A stretch of 64,000 bases of DNA. It comes from Portunus trituberculatus. Its lineage: Eukaryota; Arthropoda; Malacostraca; Decapoda; Portunidae. A model generated the notes under the pieces. It did not search any database, was not told the DNA's origin, and worked only from the letters and a program-made list of their open reading frames with translations. Shown one piece after another: positions 22,276-33,899 of this stretch (the first letter of the stretch is position 1; each line of letters opens with the position of its first letter). Location: assembly GCF_017591435.1 (NCBI RefSeq), contig NC_059301.1:36570783-36634782 (forward strand), in the 5' to 3' direction. Made by a program: the position numbers and the translations under genes.

Positions 22276-22316
<41 letters not shown>

Positions 22317-22607
22317 GCGTAGTGTAGTGGTTAGCACGCTCGACTCACAATCGAGAGGCCCGGGTTCGAGTCCCGGTAAGCGGCGAGGCAAATGGGCAAG
22401 CCTCTTAATGTGTGGCCCCTGTTCACCTAGCAGTAAATAGGTACGGGATGTAACTCGAGGGGTTGTGGCCTCGCTTTCCCGGTGTTTGTTGTGTGTTGAT
22501 GTGGTCTCAGTCCTACCCGAAGATCGGTCTATGAGCTCTGAGCTCGCTCCGTAATGGGGAAGACTGGCTGGGTGACCAGCAGACGACCGAGGTGAATTAC
22601 ATGTCCC

Positions 22608-22648
<41 letters not shown>
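22276..22648. repeat. (CA)n arrays on both sides of the SINE
   Basis: CA repeats occupy 22276-22314 and 22610-22648. The downstream array is the SINE tail. The upstream array could be the target or a remnant of an earlier tail. Confidence 0.9.
22315..22609 (+). mobile_element. tRNA-derived SINE (tRNA-Val-like head)
   Basis: 22315-22383 folds as a tRNA: an acceptor stem starting CCGC pairs with GCGG, the A box includes TAGTGGTTAGCACGC, and the B box is GGTTCGAGTCC. The anticodon stem CTCGA/TCGAG encloses a loop giving CAC (Val). A roughly 225-bp tRNA-unrelated body follows, and a second copy lies inverted at 45031-45314. It is bounded by (CA)n at 22276-22314 and 22610-22648. It is a SINE because the body is shared with the second copy. 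Confidence 0.85.
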
Positions 22649-22649
<1 letters not shown>

Positions 22650-22720
22650 CGGGAGGATTATAAAGATATATGGATAAGGAGAGACATGAACGCGGAGGAA
22701 AGAAATAAGACCAGTGACTT

Positions 22721-23979
22721 ATGGAAGCAGGCAAAGGAAAAAAACGAATCACGATCAGAGGAGGAGAGGAAGAAGTTTTACTGGAGAGTCAGGGATATGA
22801 AACTGATAAAGTGGATGATTGGGAAAACAGGAGAAGGGGAGAGAAACTAAAAATGGCATACACTAATGTGAATGGGTTACAGTCTGCTCTGGTAGAAATA
22901 AATGACTATCTTAGGGTAGAGAGGCCTGACGTGATGGGAATAACTGAAACTAAACTTACTGAAGTCATTGAGGAGAATAAAATAGGTGAAGGTGAATACA
23001 ACATATGGGTAAGAAATAGAGCAGAAAAGCAGGGAGGTGGTGTGATGTTATTGGTGAAAAAAGATCTTGTTGCCTATGAACTGAGGAATGACTATGGGTT
23101 AGCTGAGGTGGTTGGGGCTGAGGTGGTGTGTGGAGGTGTTAAACGAGACTTTGTTGTGGTATATGCTCCCCCAAAACCAATTCATGGAATAGAGAGGAAT
23201 ATAAAAGGAAGATGGAGGACACAAAAAGATGGATAGAGTATTTGATGGAAACTAAAGAGAAACTGGTAATGATGGGAGATTTCAACAGCAAAGAGGTGAA
23301 ATGGGAAGAGTGGACTGTGGATGGTAGCGATGATTCATGGGGTGGAGAGCTGCTAAGAATGGCAATGGAAAACTCACTGACACAGTGGGTAGAAGAAAAT
23401 ACTAGATACAGGGATGAGGATGAACCGTCACGACTGGATTTGATTTTCACTAAGGAGGCGGAGTTGATAGAAAACATGAAAAGTGGGTGTCCAATAGGGA
23501 AGAGTGATCATGTGATGATTGAGTGTGTATTGAAGGAAGGAAGAATGGAGAGAAGGAATAAACATCACAGAACAGGAAGATTCATCTACGGTAAAGCAGA
23601 TTACATCAAATTAAGGAATTACTTTGAGCAAGCAGACTGGAGTGTTTTTGAGGATGCATGTGGAATTGAGGATAAATGGAGAGAGTTTGTGAACATTTAC
23701 GAGGAAGGGGTCAATAAATATGTGCCAAGGGTGAAGAAGAAACAAAAGAGGATCCAAGTATGGTTTAATAAACGCTGTGAGGAATCAAAGAGGAAGAGAG
23801 ACACAGCTTGGAAAAGGTGGATGAAGAGAAAAGGATCTTTAGTGTGGGATGAGTATAAAAAGGCAAGGAATGAGTACACAAGAATAAGGAGAGAAGAGGC
23901 CAGAAAGTATGAGAGGGACATTGTGGAAAAATGTAAGGATGAGCCAAGATTATTCTATAGATTTGTTAATGGGAAATAA
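22721..23979 (+). pseudogene. LINE F AP-endonuclease and linker
   Basis: YTNVNGLQSALVEINDYLR, MGITETKL (catalytic Glu), VVVYAPP, then after one frameshift at about 23210 LVMMGDFNSKEVKW and GKSDHVMIECVL. All four endonuclease motifs are present. The linker to 23979 is Lys/Arg-rich (RKYERDIVEKCKDEPRLFY), as is usual before the RT of CR1-like elements. Confidence 0.85.
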
Positions 23980-24042
23980 AAAAAATAAGAAAGAAATAAG
24001 CAAGCTGAAAGTTGATGGAGAATTCATTGAAGAGGAAAACTC

Positions 24043-25673
24043 ATGGCTGAAGAGTTGAATAAGTGTTTCCAAAAAGTTTTTACCAATGAAAGAACCTTTA
24101 ATGAACCAAAGATCGAACCGACAGAAGAAGAAGGCCTGGATGTAATTGAAGTGTTGGAGGATGAAGTGTGTGAAATGCTGGAAAGATTGGATGTAAGGAA
24201 AGCACAAGGGCCTGATGGAGTATCAAATTGGGTGTTGAGGAATGTAAGGATCAACTGGCAAAAAAGATTTGTGGCCTCATATCGAAATCTCTGCAGCAGG
24301 GGCAGGTGCCAAAGGACTGGAAAAAAGCAGATATAGTACCCATATTTAAGAGTGGAAACAAGGAAAATCCGTCAAACTACAGGCCGGTGTCATTAACAAG
24401 TGTTGTGGTTAAACTGTGTGAGTCAGTAATAAAGAAAAGATGGAATGATTATCTAGAAAGGAAGAAAATATTGACTAATGGGCAGTTTGGATTTCGGAAA
24501 GGCAGATCATGTGCAACAAATTTATTGTGCTTCTACTCTCGGGTCATAGATGTGGTACAAGAAAGGGTAGGATGGGTGGATGGAATTTATCTAGACTTGA
24601 AGAAAGCATTTGATAAAGTCCTCATAAGAGATTGATCTGGAAAGTGAGAGAACATGGCGGGCTGAGGGGTAGGCTTTTGGAATGGATCAGTGATTTCCTG
24701 ACTGGAAGAGAGATGAGAACAGTAATAAGAGATAGGAAATCAGCTTGGAGGGAAGTGACTAGTGGAGTACCTCAGGGGTCAGTTTTGGCACCGTTACTGT
24801 TTGCTGTTTACATAAATGATATGACGAAAGGAGTGAATAGCTATATGAGTTTGTTTGCGGATGATGCCAAATTAATGAGGAAAATAACTAAGAAAGAAGA
24901 CTGTGAGGCATTGCAGAGGAACTTAGACAAGATCTGGGAGTGAAGCAGAGAGTGGCAAATAGAATTTAATATCAAGAAGTGTGGAGTGATGAATTTTGGT
25001 AAGAGCAGTATGAGACCAGTGTACAGATATAAGATGGGGGATGAGGAATTGGAAATAAAGACTGAAGAGAAAGATCTGGGAATAACTGTGACGGAGGGTC
25101 TCTCGTCAGAGGTTCATGTAAAGAGGAGATCTGGTGAAGCGTACAATTTAGTAAGGAACATAAGAACTGCATTCTGTTACATGGATGAAGAGATGATCAA
25201 GAAGTTGATTGTTACAATGATTAGACCCAGGTTGGAGTATGCAGCGGTACTTTGGTCTCCAAGAATGGAAAGGGATAAGAGGAAGCTGGAACGTGTGCAG
25301 AGGGCTGTGACAAAGCTGCCCCAAACCTTGGTGAATCTGTCTTATGAGCAGAGACTGGAAAAATTGAGTCTGCTGACACTGGGGAAAAAGAAGGGAGAGA
25401 GGAGACCTTATCAATACGTATAGGATTCTGTCTGGCATTGAGAAGTTGGACCGTGATGATCTGTTGGTGAGGGATATGAGAAGTGGGAGGAAGCATGGGA
25501 GAAAAGTGAAGATGAGTGTGTGTACAAAGGACATAAAGAAATATAGTTTTCTACAAAGAATTGTGGGGATCTGGAATGGGCTGGAGAAAGAAGTGGTTGA
25601 AGCAAAAACAATTCACGGATTTAAGGAAAAGTTAGATAAGAGTAGATATAGAGACGGGACAGCACGAGTTTGA
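24043..25673 (+). pseudogene. LINE F reverse transcriptase and C-terminus
   Basis: Blocks in order: KAQGPDGVSNWVLRNV, KKADIVPIFKSGNKENPSNY, GQFGFRKGRSCATNLL, LDLKKAFDKV, GVPQGSVLAPLLFAVYIND and the catalytic FADD at 24854-24865. The C-terminal part has VQRAVTKLPQTL, YEQRLEKLSLLTLGKKK and GIWNGLEKEVVEAKTIHGF. Frame changes occur near 24300, 24635, 24945 and 25430. The catalytic residues are intact. Confidence 0.88.
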
Positions 25674-25720
25674 ACTCCTCCTCCCGTAAACAACAACTAG
25701 GTAAATACATGCACAAACAA

Positions 25721-26275
<555 letters not shown>

Positions 26276-26276
26276 C

Positions 26277-27000
26277 TGCCCGCCTCCGCTTGGGCCACAC
26301 CTCCGTCCTTACATCGCATACGTCTACTGTCTCGTGACCACTTCTGCCCTTGGTGTAGGACTACCCCTGAAGCCATGGAACATTTCCTGCTTCAATGCCC
26401 ACGCCTCTTCTCTCAACATACTGCATTACGCTCCCGGCTCTCCATCCTGGCCATCACAACACTCGACCTGCCCACCCTCTTGGCGGCCTCAGGCGTCCAC
26501 CTTTCCTAGCAACCTGCTGTCCTTCGCCTTACTTGTGCCTTCTTGAGGAAGACCGGCCAGCTACCACGCCTGTGATACCCATACAGGACTACCCCAGGGC
26601 TCATAAGGATCCAAAAGAGGCCATGAAGATGTATGGATCCTTATGAGCCCTGGGGTAGTCCTGTGTGGGTATCACAGATGTGGTAGCTGGCCGGTCTTCC
26701 TCAAGAAGGCACAAGTAAGGCGAAGGACAGCAGGTTGCCAGGAGAGGTGGACGCCTGAAGCCGCCAAGAGGGTGGGCAGGTCGAGTATTGTGATGGCCAG
26801 GGCGGAGAGCCAGGAGCGTAATGCACTATGTTGAGAGAGGAGGCGTGGGCATTGAAGCAGGAAATGTTCCATGGCCTCAGAGGTAGTCCTACACCAAGGA
26901 CAGAGGGGGTCACAAGACAGACGTAGGTGGTGCAAATGAGTATTGAGCGTGGTGTGGTCCAGGCGGAGACGGGCGATGGCTGATGTGCCTTGTGCTCCTT
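26277..27000. repeat. Inverted pair of LINE 3' ends with 22-bp loop
   Basis: 26277-26610 and 26633-27000 are reverse complements with moderate divergence. The tips GGATCC around the loop 26611-26632 match exactly. Each arm, read inward, encodes ARLRLGHT or ARLRLDHT, then FCPWCRTTPEAMEHFLLQC or its variant CPWCRTTSEAMEHFLLQC. This CCHC motif ends many I/R1-type LINE polymerases. The two ends meet tail to tail. Confidence 0.7.
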
Positions 27001-27518
27001 CCCGTGACTGACTGACTGTTTAGTGTTTGAATCTTGTAACGTTGGTAACGGCGCTCATCCTCCCCTGCTGATGGACCCCCCATCCCTCACCCCCTTACTA
27101 CCTTCGACCCGCGCGCCATCTGTTGGAAGCGAGGTTCCCTAATCAATTCCTCCAGCCCGCCCATTGAACCCGTATATCCTCGCTAGAATCCTTGGACGAA
27201 CCGGTCGACACAGAGTCACAGACAATGCGGAGCCTGTATTCTGACGAGTATGGTACGTGTAGTACGGAAACAGTTTAGTCAGGTCCGACTCCCTTTGGCT
27301 CAGCAGAGGTGTCCGAATCTCAAAGCCAACGACTTCAGTCGACAATATAGTATATTTATAATTTACACTGACGAAAATATGTAAGGTTATTTACATAAAT
27401 ATTGTTTTTTTCCTATTATTATTATTATATATACGTATTTTATCTCATGAAATATCTGATACTGGAGGAAATGGGAAAAATACATATAAAGAACTACCGT
27501 ATAACGAGGACTTACTGT

Positions 27519-27521
<3 letters not shown>
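27001..27521. other. Unassigned stretch
   Basis: 27001-27340 is GC-balanced and 27341-27521 AT-rich. Nothing recognised. ATCTGTTGGAAGCGAG near 27117 recurs at about 26043. Confidence 0.45.

Positions 27522-27595
<74 letters not shown>
27522..27595. repeat. (AT)n microsatellite
   Basis: Perfect array of about 74 bp. Confidence 0.95.
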
Positions 27596-27597
<2 letters not shown>

Positions 27598-27743
27598 ACC
27601 TACCACAGCGGTCTCGATCATGTTGTCTAGGGAATTTTCTCCCCATGTTAACAAAAGATGTTTACACTGCTCTGTCCAGGGAAAACTCCCTAAATTGTAC
27701 TATCATTTTGAAATTTGACCTGGCTCCAGTGCGCTCGACGTAA

Positions 27744-27956
27744 TTGGTTCATGCTTTACTCGTCCATAAACCCATCCAACCACACCGTCACAACCTTCTT
27801 GACCGCATCATCATCGTGGAACCTCCGCCCCGACCCCCAAGCAAGAAAAACGCGAGCTGGCGGAACAGAAAATATAGTCACTGGGAGCAGCTGGAAAGTC
27901 TCCGTAGCCTTCGTAACAAGAAGTGCTGCCAGGTCGAGTTGCGAAGTTTGCCCTAA
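27744..27956 (+). CDS. Orphan 70-codon ORF, unrecognised
   Basis: The ORF reads MVHALLVHKPIQPHRHNLL with a basic centre (PPSKKNASWRNRKY) and ends SLRNKKCCQVELRSLP. I recognise no family. Composition is not repeat-like, so it could be a transposase or host exon fragment. The stretch 27596-28110 around it otherwise holds only AT-rich DNA. Confidence 0.2.
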   Translation: MVHALLVHKPIQPHRHNLLDRIIIVEPPPRPPSKKNASWRNRKYSHWEQLESLRSLRNKKCCQVELRSLP

Positions 27957-28110
27957 ATACTTTCTTAACATTACCATGTTTGCTTTATAATGACCCTGTT
28001 TATTTAAGATCTATTTATTAAAGATCATTCTTATATGTATATGTAGAAAATAATACCATGATATGTACAGTGATGAAATAAAGTTACACTGAAATTAAAT
28101 AATGCTACCC

Positions 28111-28737
28111 AGGGTAATTTGAGCACAATCTTAGATCTACTAAACATGTCTCTTACCGCAGGCAATAAGCTTCCCCACTCCTAGAAAAAAAACATTATCA
28201 TCCCAATCCCCAAATAGGTGATGGCATCTTTCACATCATTTCTCTCACCAGTTGTGTGTGTAAGATGATGGAACGGGTAATACTGAACAGGCTTATATTT
28301 AAGGTGGGCCATGTACTCTGACAAGTTACATGGCTTCCTAATTGGTCATTCTACAAGCCATTATTTTGTTGAGTGTCTTATAAATAAGGATGCTACCTGC
28401 AGAGCTTTCGTTGATCTCAAGTGTGCCTTCGACAGGGCCAACAAAGATGTTATTATGGAGGAACTCATTCTCAAAGATGTCACAGGTAGATTATTGGGAT
28501 GGATCAGGGACTATCTGTACAAAAAAAAAAACGACACAACTTTGGTATCAAAATGCAATCTCCTCAGAGAAAATCTTTGAGCTGGGAACACCAGTGTGGA
28601 GTCATTAGTCCACTACTTTTCATGATCCTTCCCACTGGGCACCCAGGTCCTCATCTATGCTAATGACATACTCGCATGCCCAACACCCAGGATTCTCCAA
28701 TTAACTCTATCACAACTAGCTGCATTGTGTGTTCAAT
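28111..28737 (+). mobile_element. LINE C copy C3/C4, left part (RT)
   Basis: Aligns with C1 at about 32455-33095. It includes KADV-like FVDLKCAFDRANKDVIMEE, then GWIRDYLY, but has a deletion in the region of the QGG motif and a poly-A insertion near 28520. It stops at CAAT (28734-28737), and the matching sequence resumes at CAAT (49155-49158) with ATGGGACTTG. Between them is LINE E1/E3. This is the outermost shell of the nest. Confidence 0.7.
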
Positions 28738-30008
28738 TTAAAAAGAAAAAAATATGCAAGAGGAGGAACTGCCAAGGACAACAAAATATTGTAAAAAAAA
28801 AAAAAAAGAATAAATAAAAAAATAAATAAATAAACAAGGGCCCACTGGAACTGCAGGTTCCCCTAGAGATCTGAAAGAATTATTGAAAAGCCAGGGACAA
28901 ATATCTTGAAATCTCTCTCTTAAAAGTAGTCAAGTCATGGAAAGATGAAATTACAGAAGCAGGTAGGGAGTTCCAGAGTTTACCAGTGTAAGCATGAATA
29001 ACTGAGAGTACTGATTATTTATCTCTTGTATTAGAGGGCTGGACAGAATAGAGATGAGAGGAAGAAGAAAGTCTTGTGCAGCGAGGCCGTAGGAGGAAGG
29101 GAGGCATGCAGTTAGCAAAATCAATAGAGCAGTTAGCATGAAAATAACGATAAAAGACAGAAAGAGATGCAACATTTCAGCGGTGAGAAACAGGCTAAAG
29201 ACAGGCAGTCAGAGGAGGGGAGTTGATGAGACGAGAAGCTTTTGATTCCACCTTATCTAATAAAGCTGTAAGAGTGGAATCCCCCAAAACATGCGAAGAG
29301 TACTCCATACAAGGACGGATAAGGCCATTGTACAGAGATAGTAGTTGGAAGGGCGAGAATAACTGGCGGAGACGCCGCAGAACGCCTAACTTCATAAAAG
29401 CTGTTTTAACAAGAAATGAGATGTAAAGTTTCCAGTTAAGATTATGTGTAAAGGACAGACTGAGGATATTCAGTATGGAAGGAGACAGTTGAGTGTCATT
29501 GAAGAAGAGGGGATAATTGTCTAGAAGGTAGTGCCGAGTTGAGAGATGGAGGAATTTAGATTTCTCTGCCCCAGTCAAAAATCTTAGAAAGATCAGAAGC
29601 TAAGCGTTCTGTTTCGTCCCTGTGTGATCTGTTGACTTCCTGAAGGGTTGGTTGTTTTTGAAAGGACGTGGAAAGATGTAGGGTGGTAACATCAGCTTAG
29701 AGGTGGATAGGGCAAAAAGCTTGGTTAAGAAGATCATTAATGAATAATAGAAAGAGAGTGGGTGACAGGACAGAACCCTAAGGAACATCACTATCAATAG
29801 ATTTAGGAGAAGAACAGTGGCCATCTACCACAACTGCAATTTAACGGTCGGAAAGGACACATGAGATAAAGTTGCAGACAGAAGGATAGAAACTGTAGGA
29901 GGGCAGTTTTGAAATCAAAGCTTTTATGTTAGACTGTATGAAAAACTTTTGATATGTCTATCGCGACAGCAAAAGTTTCTCAGAAATCTCTAAAAGAGGA
30001 TGTCCAAG
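28738..30008 (-). mobile_element. LINE E1 (Jockey-like), 3' half, split by LINE C1
   Basis: Minus-strand copy of the family described at 54381-57365. The frame 29578-29195 holds ILSLSFTHNLNWKLYISFL and LLSLYNGLIRPCMEYSSH. The RT catalytic YADD is decayed to stop-ADV (near 29695). The 5' half is at 48952-49154, beyond LINE C1. The last 14 bases, AGAGGATGTCCAAG (29995-30008), recur as AGAGGATGACTAAG (48952-48965). Confidence 0.8.
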
Positions 30009-30063
30009 TTGCATCCTGCCTGCTGTATTGAAAGGATGCATTTTTTCCGCTCCACTTATTTAT

Positions 30064-31098
30064 ATGAGTGGCAGCCCTTTCAAGCATAAATCAGAAGTGG
30101 TTTTGAGTGATCACGCCTACTCAGTGGCTACTGAGAGAGGTCTTGGCCTGATTTGCCAACCACAAATAGCAGGCCTTGAAAGTTTAGACGTTCAGAGCAA
30201 GCGCCTCTGCCCAGGCCTGCTGAGGCTGATGGACATATGCGCTCAGCAGAACAAAGGACCATGTTTGCCAAGGATTTGTCGTGGTAGAGGATGGCTCAGC
30301 ATCCCTGGAAGACACGGACATTGTTAAGGAGCCTCGTCTCGCACCATCTACACTGGGAAGTGACCAGAATATTGCCACTACCGACCAGCCTTCACTTAGA
30401 CGCGCCTCTGCTCCTGCCCAACCCCATACAAAGACGCTGATCGCTTGTCCTCGCTGGCTATGGAAAGATCACCAGGGAGCTGTTCAGCTAGTTTGCAGCC
30501 TTGCTGAAGCAACACCCAGATTTGCATCCACTTTACAAGGAGGGAAGGAACCAGCCTTACATCACGGTGAGCTCTAAATCCTCTTTTTATTCCACCTTGG
30601 TGAGTGAAGGTTTCTTGGGCATTGTTTTGGAGCCCCCTGGTGAGTAGGGCACTCACGCTGTCAATGTACATGGTGTGTCGACCCACATCAATGTTAACCT
30701 GATAGAGATACCAGCTGGCTTCCATGGACTTAAGAGAGGAATGGTGGGTCAGATGCCAAGGCCTCAACTGTTGAGAGTGGTGACTTGGAAGTTGACCACT
30801 GAAGTGCATCTCCTGGGCCTTGGACGTCGACGTATGGAGCGATACACGCCAGAACCAGATTTATGTCGTCACTGCAGCCGCTGGGGACAAAAGGAGTGTC
30901 GTTGCCAGTTTGCTCCTCGGTGTAGGTATGTACTGTGCTAGCTCCAACAAGTCAGTACAGTGCCTAGACAAGATCAAGGAGGGCACCAAAATCCCTCCTC
31001 GCTGCTGTAATTGTGGGTGTGACCACAACGCCCATTCCACCCTCTGCACTGTGGACGGCTTGAAGACCCAGATGCAACACCATCATAATGAACGGTAA
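30064..31098 (+). pseudogene. LINE C1 ORF1 (RNA-binding, zinc knuckles)
   Basis: Starts MSGSPFKHKSEV, as in copy C2. The end has CRHCSRWGQKECRC, a damaged second knuckle (CRYVLC replaces CRYCAG) and CCNCGCDHNAHSTLC. Three or more frameshifts are present. It overlaps the endonuclease ATG at 31088 by a few bases, an ORF1/ORF2 overlap common in LINEs. Confidence 0.8.
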
Positions 31099-32000
31099 GA
31101 CTTTCCGCACCTTAACATGGAATGTCAATTGTCTACATGCCCATTTCACTGACTTACACTCTCACGTCCTTCTCCATAACCCTGACATATTTGTTTTACA
31201 GGAGGTAGGGCCACAGGTACCTGAGGTGCGGGGTTATGCCTCCTACACCTTCAGTTGTGGTGATGGCAGTAGTTGGGGGATGGCCATTTACATTAAACAT
31301 GGGATTCCGACTACTTTCATGGAAATAGGGGTCACCAAGGGTATTGAATTTATTATAGTTTGCTTGCACACTTTGGGTGAAGTTATTTACTTCGTAAACA
31401 TGTGTATTCAAGCTGGGGCCTTAAATATTTCAAGTTTTCCTGAATATGTCCTGAGGAGCAGTGTTATCATGGATGACCTAAATGCCAGGCACAAGGAATT
31501 AGAAAGCCATCTCACCACCAATGCTAATGATGAGCGTTGGAAGGCTTTCCTTGATGCCACAGATACAACTATGCTTACTGGGGAACATGCACCCACACAT
31601 CTACAGTACAAGGAGGTAGAATTGACTATGTAGCCCTTATCAATGTGCTAACATATACTGCCAAAACCCTTCTTATCAGGTCCTTCCTGAGCGACCACTT
31701 CGCCCTGGAGACGACCCTCCCCGTGCAGTCCGCTCTAGCAGTGCCCAGGAAGCGTTTGACGGTGCCACCATCCAGGATAGCGGGCCTCGTCGTCCATGTG
31801 GTGACGTGGTACTCTGCCATGTGGGGCTCCTTCATTGACGCAGAGGTACTGTGTGACGGACTGCTACACACCATCGAGGGATTCATTGTGACTCCAAGGG
31901 TTCTAGCTAGGGCCTACATTCCATACCGCTGAACTTATGCTACCAGCACTGTGATTCTAAACTGCCAACAGACGCCCGCAACTTACCAGAGACGTTGGCA
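31088..32000 (+). pseudogene. LINE C1 AP-endonuclease
   Basis: TFRTLTWNVNCLHAHF opens the domain (conserved Asn). FVLQEVGPQVPEVRGYA gives the Glu motif, IMDDLNARHKELE the DLN motif, and in another frame IRSFLSDHFALETTL gives the catalytic SDH. A stop at 31633 divides it. The start ATG at 31088 was chosen because homology begins there. Confidence 0.8.
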
Positions 32001-32139
32001 GCTCAACCCAGCAGACACAGAGTCACGGGATGCCATGGTTACCATGGCTCGACACCTCACGGATCTGCAGCAGCAGGAAAGGAAAAAGTACTAGAGCTTC
32101 TTCCTGGACTGGGCACGCAGGACCTGCACCCTCTGGGAG

Positions 32140-33178
32140 GTGTGGCACCACGTCAACAGCGTCCAGGGCAAGTCCAGGCGACAGGTGTGTGACCCAAATC
32201 CGGCAGGTTGGGCACGAGAGCTCGTCCTCCAGTGGAAGGAAGCCTCATCCTTCTCTGGTCTTCTTGTGGAACACCAGGAGGTGCTTGATCAGCAAAGACC
32301 ACAAAGGATGAAGTTGATTCGCCACAGTGTTTCTCTGCTGGATGACATCTGTGTGCCTATTACGCATGACAAACTCTTCTCAGCAGTAAAATTCGGCAAG
32401 TCAACAGCTCCTGGCAAGGATGGCATTATCTATGCTCTCCTGGAGGTAAAGGTAGACAACCATATCTTAGACTTATTTAACATGTCTCTCAACAAGCTTT
32501 CTCAATCCTGGAAAACAACCATTATCATCCCAATCCCCAAAGGTGACGGCACCTTACGCCCTATTTCTCTCACCAGCTGTCTGTGTAAGATGATGGAACA
32601 GGTAATATTGAAGTCTTATAGGTAAGGTGGGCCATGTACTCTCTGACAATGTACATGGCTTCATAAAAGGTCATTCTACAAGTCATTGTTTTGCTGAGTG
32701 CCTTATAAATAAGGATGATACCTGCAGAGCTTTCGTTGATCTCAAAGGTGCCTTCGATAGGGCCAAAAAAGATGTTATTATGGAGGAATTCATTCCCAAA
32801 GGTGTCAAAGATAGATTATTTGGATGGATCAGGGATTATTTGTACAATAGAACAGCACAGGTTTGGTTTCAAGGTGCATTCTCCTCTGAGGAAGTCTTTG
32901 AGCTTGGAACACCACAGGTTGGAGTCCTTAGTCCAATGTTTCTCAATGCTTTATTGGACAAAATTGCACGTTGTTTCTACCCGCAGGGCACACAGGTCCT
33001 CATTTATGCTGATGACATACTCCTCCAACAGCTCACACCGAGGATTCTCTGGTTCGCTTTGTCACAACTAGCATTGTGTGTCCAAATGGGACTTGTCATT
33101 AATGAATGTAAAACAAAATTTCAAGCTAAAGGAAAGGTCTCTCGACCGCCCACTGTAAATAATGTTCCCCATCCCTAG
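32140..33178 (+). pseudogene. LINE C1 reverse transcriptase, N-terminal and palm part
   Basis: FGKSTAPGKDGIIYALL, TTIIIPIPKGDGTLRPISLT, then after a stop GFIKGHSTSHCFAECL, FVDLKGAFDRAKKDV, GTPQVGVLSPM and the catalytic IYADD at 33005-33016. The usual PQGGVLSP motif is PQVGVLSP. The frame stays open up to the LINE D insertion at 33183, where Gypsy-free copies such as C4 continue with GTTCATACACACAAGTACC. Confidence 0.85.
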
Positions 33179-33182
33179 AGTT

Positions 33183-33804
33183 GGGCCACCACGGTGGCAC
33201 AGCTATTCTAGTCCGTCAGGATATACCTGTTATCCCGGTACAACTTAACTCTCCCCTTCAGGTGGTTGCTGTTAAGGTCTTTATGGGACGACTGTACACC
33301 ATCTGCAGTTTATATCTCCCTTCTCGGCTTCCTGTCTCCAGGGGTGAGCTTGACGGCCTGGTGCGTCAGCTGACTCCGCCTTTTCTTTTGTTGGGAGATT
33401 TTAACGGCCGTCACCCATTGTGGGATGAAGGTGCTAGTAATCCTCGTGGGGTTTTAATCGGTTCTTTTATTGAGGATGAGGGATTGGAGATTTTAAATTC
33501 TGGGGATGTTACACATTTCCACACTCCTACTGGGACTTTTACAGCTATCGATCTTTCTCTTTGTACATCTAATTCTTTCCTTGATTTTAATTGGCGAGTC
33601 CTACCGGATTTACACGGTAGTGACCACTTTCCGATTTTATTGCAATCTGTGAAATCTGAGCCACAGTCCCGGCCACCACGCTGGGTTTTAGACAAGGCAG
33701 ATTGGCGTCGATTCACAGACCTTAGCTCTTTTATTCGTCCGCTGGCTGACTTTTCTACTTGTGCTGAGGCTGTTGATTATTTTACTGATTTTTTATTTCT
33801 TTAG
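33183..33804 (+). pseudogene. LINE D AP-endonuclease, N-terminally truncated
   Basis: Begins at GGTAILVRQDIPVIPVQL, after the first catalytic motifs of the family. FLLLGDFNGRHPLWDEGA and LPDLHGSDHFPILLQS are intact. A stop at 33804 ends it and RT coding continues in other frames. Since the first strands with the catalytic Asn and Glu are missing, it could not nick DNA. Confidence 0.85.
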
Positions 33805-33899
33805 CCCTTCAGACAATCCCTAGGACGTCAGGTCGCTTTACTAAGCGTCCCGTTCCTTGGTGGAACGCAGCATGCACTGCAGCGGTTAAAGAGAAACGG

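Larger units (their letters stand above)
22680..25720 (+). mobile_element. LINE F, CR1/Rex1-like, relatively well preserved
   Basis: Endonuclease, RT and C-terminal region run from 22721 to a stop at 25673 with only about five frame changes. Protein features (TNVNGLQSALVEINDYL, FADDAKL) match the CR1/Rex1-type LINEs abundant in decapods, by recollection. No ORF1 is present, so it is 5' truncated. The 3' end is CAACTAGGTAAATACATGC. Confidence 0.85.

Noticed and set aside
22315..22383. tRNA-Val gene
   Set aside because: The fold is good, but it is followed by a body shared with a second inverted copy (45031-45314), so it is the head of a SINE.
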